A DNA stretch of 64,000 nt, from contig NZ_CP096147.1 in the NCBI RefSeq assembly GCF_026016445.1, positions 2,888,501 through 2,952,500 of the forward strand, given 5' to 3'. Of this stretch, positions 62,342-64,000 are shown piece after piece (within the stretch, counting starts at the first letter, position 1; every line of letters starts with the position of its first letter). The notes under the pieces are model-generated. The model was given only the letters and a program-made list of their open reading frames with translations, had not been told where the DNA came from and did not search any database. The DNA is from Cognatishimia activa. GTDB taxonomy: Bacteria; Pseudomonadota; Alphaproteobacteria; Rhodobacterales; Rhodobacteraceae. Position numbers and translations under genes: made by a program.

Positions 62342-63499
62342 TCAGGCGTCCTGAGCGTCCATCTTCTTTTCAAGGTTGACGGCACAGCAACCGAACTCAG
62401 TGGAGACAGGCGCGCGCATGATGTACTTGATCCGCTGGCCAGATCGAGTATCGCCGTCACGCTTAGGTTCTTGCGTGACGATGTCTTCGGTCAGAAGAAA
62501 ACCGGGCACTGTGAAGTTCGTAGGGTCATAGATCGCGAGTTGTCCGGGTTTGCCCAACGGCATTTCGCGCGAAAGGTCGTTCTGATCGCGGACTGAAATG
62601 CGCGCGGTGGGTGACACGTGCTTGACGCCATGTTCGTCCTCGATGGCAACGATGTTGGATTCCACTAGTGCATAAATGTCCCGGACGTTTTGCGTTGGTA
62701 CACCCAGCCATTCCTCGCATTCCTGGTTGAATTCCACCCGCGAGATCATCGCGCCACTGAACCGCTTCCAGCCCCCAAGGGTGATGATCAGGCTACCTGG
62801 GTCAAGTTTAAGCTTGGTATTCGTAGCCTTGAGAAACGATATAAAGCGATGGATCAGGAACGGTGGCCCAATGATATGTCGCGTAAAGGTATCCCACTCT
62901 TTAAGCTGGGCCACCGCATCCTCAGGAATCATCTGTTCATTCCGAACCATAAAGCGATGTGTGTCCAGAAGACCGGCGAGCATGTTGAGCGCTTTAATCA
63001 TGCCCATCTCAGGGATTTCCTCGGTCGATGGACACAGGTACAGTCCAGCTCCCTTTGAGATTCCGAGAAACTCACGGTACATGCCGTAAACCGACTGTAC
63101 ACCGCCATCGACTGTCGTCGTGCAACGGCGCGCAACAGAAGGCACTCCGGATGTACCAGTAGAACGCATCTCGTGCTCTACTTCAGTGAGGCCAACTGAC
63201 AACAACCGGTGGCTGTCCTGACCTTTGTAGGCTGAAACCGGGATAAGCGGGATTTTTGCCAGGTCGGCTTCGGTGAGCAACGCATCTGGCGTCAAATCGG
63301 CACATACCGCTAGATCGCGATAGAAAGCATTATTTTCGAAATGATAGGCGTAGCTGCGCTTGATCATCTCGAATTGAAAGGTTGCAAGATCTTCATCAGA
63401 GAGTGCGAAAAGCTGAGAAACCGCACCATTGGCGAGCCGGATTAGATCAGTGTTATTGGTCAGTTTGTTAACGATTTCGTTCACTTTATAGATCCTCAA
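62342..63499 (-). CDS. LuxE-family acyl-protein synthetase (first gene of the lipid cluster)
   Basis: This 385-aa protein matches the LuxE family (adenylating acyl-protein synthetase). It has the Ser/Thr/Gly-rich ATP loop RSTGTSGVPS at 112-121, the preceding segment IPLIPVSAYKGQ, and EMGMIKALNMLAG later. Two adjacent Cys, 371 and 372, lie 13-14 residues from the end, where LuxE carries its acylated Cys. No luxC, luxD or luciferase gene is in the window. It starts the nine-gene operon 15 bp before the scaffold gene. I infer acyl transfer via this Cys. Confidence 0.88.
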   Translation of the reverse strand: MRIYKVNEIVNKLTNNTDLIRLANGAVSQLFALSDEDLATFQFEMIKRSYAYHFENNAFYRDLAVCADLTPDALLTEADLAKIPLIPVSAYKGQDSHRLLSVGLTEVEHEMRSTGTSGVPSVARRCTTTVDGGVQSVYGMYREFLGISKGAGLYLCPSTEEIPEMGMIKALNMLAGLLDTHRFMVRNEQMIPEDAVAQLKEWDTFTRHIIGPPFLIHRFISFLKATNTKLKLDPGSLIITLGGWKRFSGAMISRVEFNQECEEWLGVPTQNVRDIYALVESNIVAIEDEHGVKHVSPTARISVRDQNDLSREMPLGKPGQLAIYDPTNFTVPGFLLTEDIVTQEPKRDGDTRSGQRIKYIMRAPVSTEFGCCAVNLEKKMDAQDA

Positions 63500-63775
63500 A
63501 ACAATAGGTTCTTTGCCGGAGGGGCATGGAATTCGATGTGAGGTCGATAACGCGATGTTGCGGCGCCGCGCACTAAACGCCAGTTGGTGACAACCGAATG
63601 TTTAACTAAGGTTTAGGAAGAGATTAGCGCCAGCTCATTTTGAAAATGTCCCCTTCGCAAGGGCACACGAAATTTCAGTTTTGAGCGTTAGAGCCAGCAG
63701 GAGCAGCGCTTTTGAAAACAGAGCCAAAACATAGACTATTAGCTTCGCAACGACGTTGAACCGGTACAATTCGGC
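63500..63775. other. Promoter-containing gap upstream of the lipid cluster
   Basis: This 276-bp interval has no gene. On the minus strand it must hold the promoter of the nine-gene operon. A short inverted pair (TGTCCCCTT, then AAGGGCACA) lies at about 63646-63667 and could be a hairpin. No clear -35/-10 pair or known operator was recognised. Confidence 0.5.
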
Positions 63776-64000
63776 TCAGGCTCGAAGATGGATGCCTGCG
63801 CTCATGTAGGAGTTAAAATTTAGTGGAAACTTGATGTGTCTTAAATCGAAAGGCTCAAACGCTGCAGGGTTTTCAGCTTGCCACGAACGAATTGGCTCCA
63901 ATGAGGATAGCCTCAACCGGTAGCGCAAGTTAGGTGTTTGAGCAAATTCCTTAGGGAGTGTTTCAACCAGTTTCACAACCAAGCCGTCCACTGACGTGCA
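63776..64000 (-). CDS. C-terminal end of a possible radical-SAM (MtaB/MiaB-like) protein, cut by window edge
   Basis: An open frame of 74 codons runs from the window edge to a TGA at 63776-63778. The segment DGLVVKLVETLP, then NLRYRLRLSSLEP, resembles the region around RxSSxEP in MtaB/MiaB-type tRNA methylthiotransferases. The final roughly 30 residues (FDLRHIKFPLNFNSYMSAG) do not resemble that family, so the protein may be truncated, fused or something else. The start lies outside the window. It is on the same strand as the lipid cluster, about 280 bp upstream. Confidence 0.35.
   Translation of the reverse strand, partial: CTSVDGLVVKLVETLPKEFAQTPNLRYRLRLSSLEPIRSWQAENPAAFEPFDLRHIKFPLNFNSYMSAGIHLRA

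Noticed and set aside
53366..63499. Tropodithietic acid or other known Roseobacter sulfur antibiotic cluster
   Set aside because: None of the genes typical of that pathway (tda set, paa catabolon) is present; shared features are limited to general sulfur chemistry.
1..64000. CRISPR arrays, rRNA operon, prophage or replication origin
   Set aside because: No regularly spaced direct repeats, rRNA-like stretches, phage structural genes or origin features were seen.

Overview
The window is a stretch of an alphaproteobacterial chromosome, most likely from the Roseobacter group of the Rhodobacteraceae. The evidence is gene content and order: the petP-petR regulator pair, the deacetylase-xseB-ispA-dxs run, the NDUFA9-type reductase beside uppP and gltD-gltB, a TctDE/TctCBA tripartite carboxylate system, and an NAD(P)H nitrite reductase/nitrate reductase operon. 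The species cannot be read from the sequence. Two tRNA genes (Leu-CAG and Arg-CCT) are present. I saw no rRNA, CRISPR array or prophage.

Layout. 1-6683: assimilatory nitrate operon (end of a nitrate ABC ATPase, nirB, nirD, nasA, a cysG-like siroheme gene with a decayed methyltransferase half). 6680-12877: tripartite tricarboxylate transporter tctCBA, divergent from a sensor kinase, response regulator and extra periplasmic binding protein. 12874-17170: asparaginase, PfkB-family sugar kinase, tRNA-Leu, NDUFA9-like protein, UppP. 17389-23490: glutamate synthase gltD-gltB with a clear terminator. 23571-28326: mtgA, a GST, queG, then a leftward ccdA-thioredoxin-msrB-msrA redox repair operon. 28504-32307: a cytoplasmic molybdopterin oxidoreductase, a MocR-type regulator and HU. 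32442-38153: adenine-degrading amn/ade pair, LysE exporter, SelW-like protein, DUF1810 protein, epimerase. 38150-43910: dxs, ispA, xseB, HDAC-family hydrolase, secreted protein, petR and petP. 44077-51568: ilvE, ohr/ohrR with twin operators, DMT transporter, matB, HD hydrolase, aroC, a beta-barrel-like protein and a small secreted protein.

The most unusual part is 51758-64000. A tRNA-Arg is followed by about 870 bp without convincing genes and then an internally deleted IS3-family element that keeps both terminal repeats, a 4-bp target duplication and a frameshift heptamer. Next comes a tightly coupled nine-gene leftward operon (63499 to 53366): LuxE-like acyl-protein synthetase, IscU-like scaffold, cysteine desulfurase, fatty acyl-AMP ligase, acyl carrier protein, flavoprotein, MMPL/RND exporter, LolA-like periplasmic protein and an outer-membrane barrel. 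The gene set suggests that a fatty acid is activated, modified with the help of a dedicated sulfur or Fe-S supply, and exported to the outer membrane. The product is unknown to me, and this is the best candidate for an undescribed system.

Much of the rest concerns nitrogen economy (nitrate and nitrite reduction, glutamate synthase, asparaginase, adenine deamination, branched-chain transamination) and oxidative or redox defence (Ohr, MsrA/B, thioredoxin). In four places convergent neighbours share the palindrome TTAA as both stop codons.
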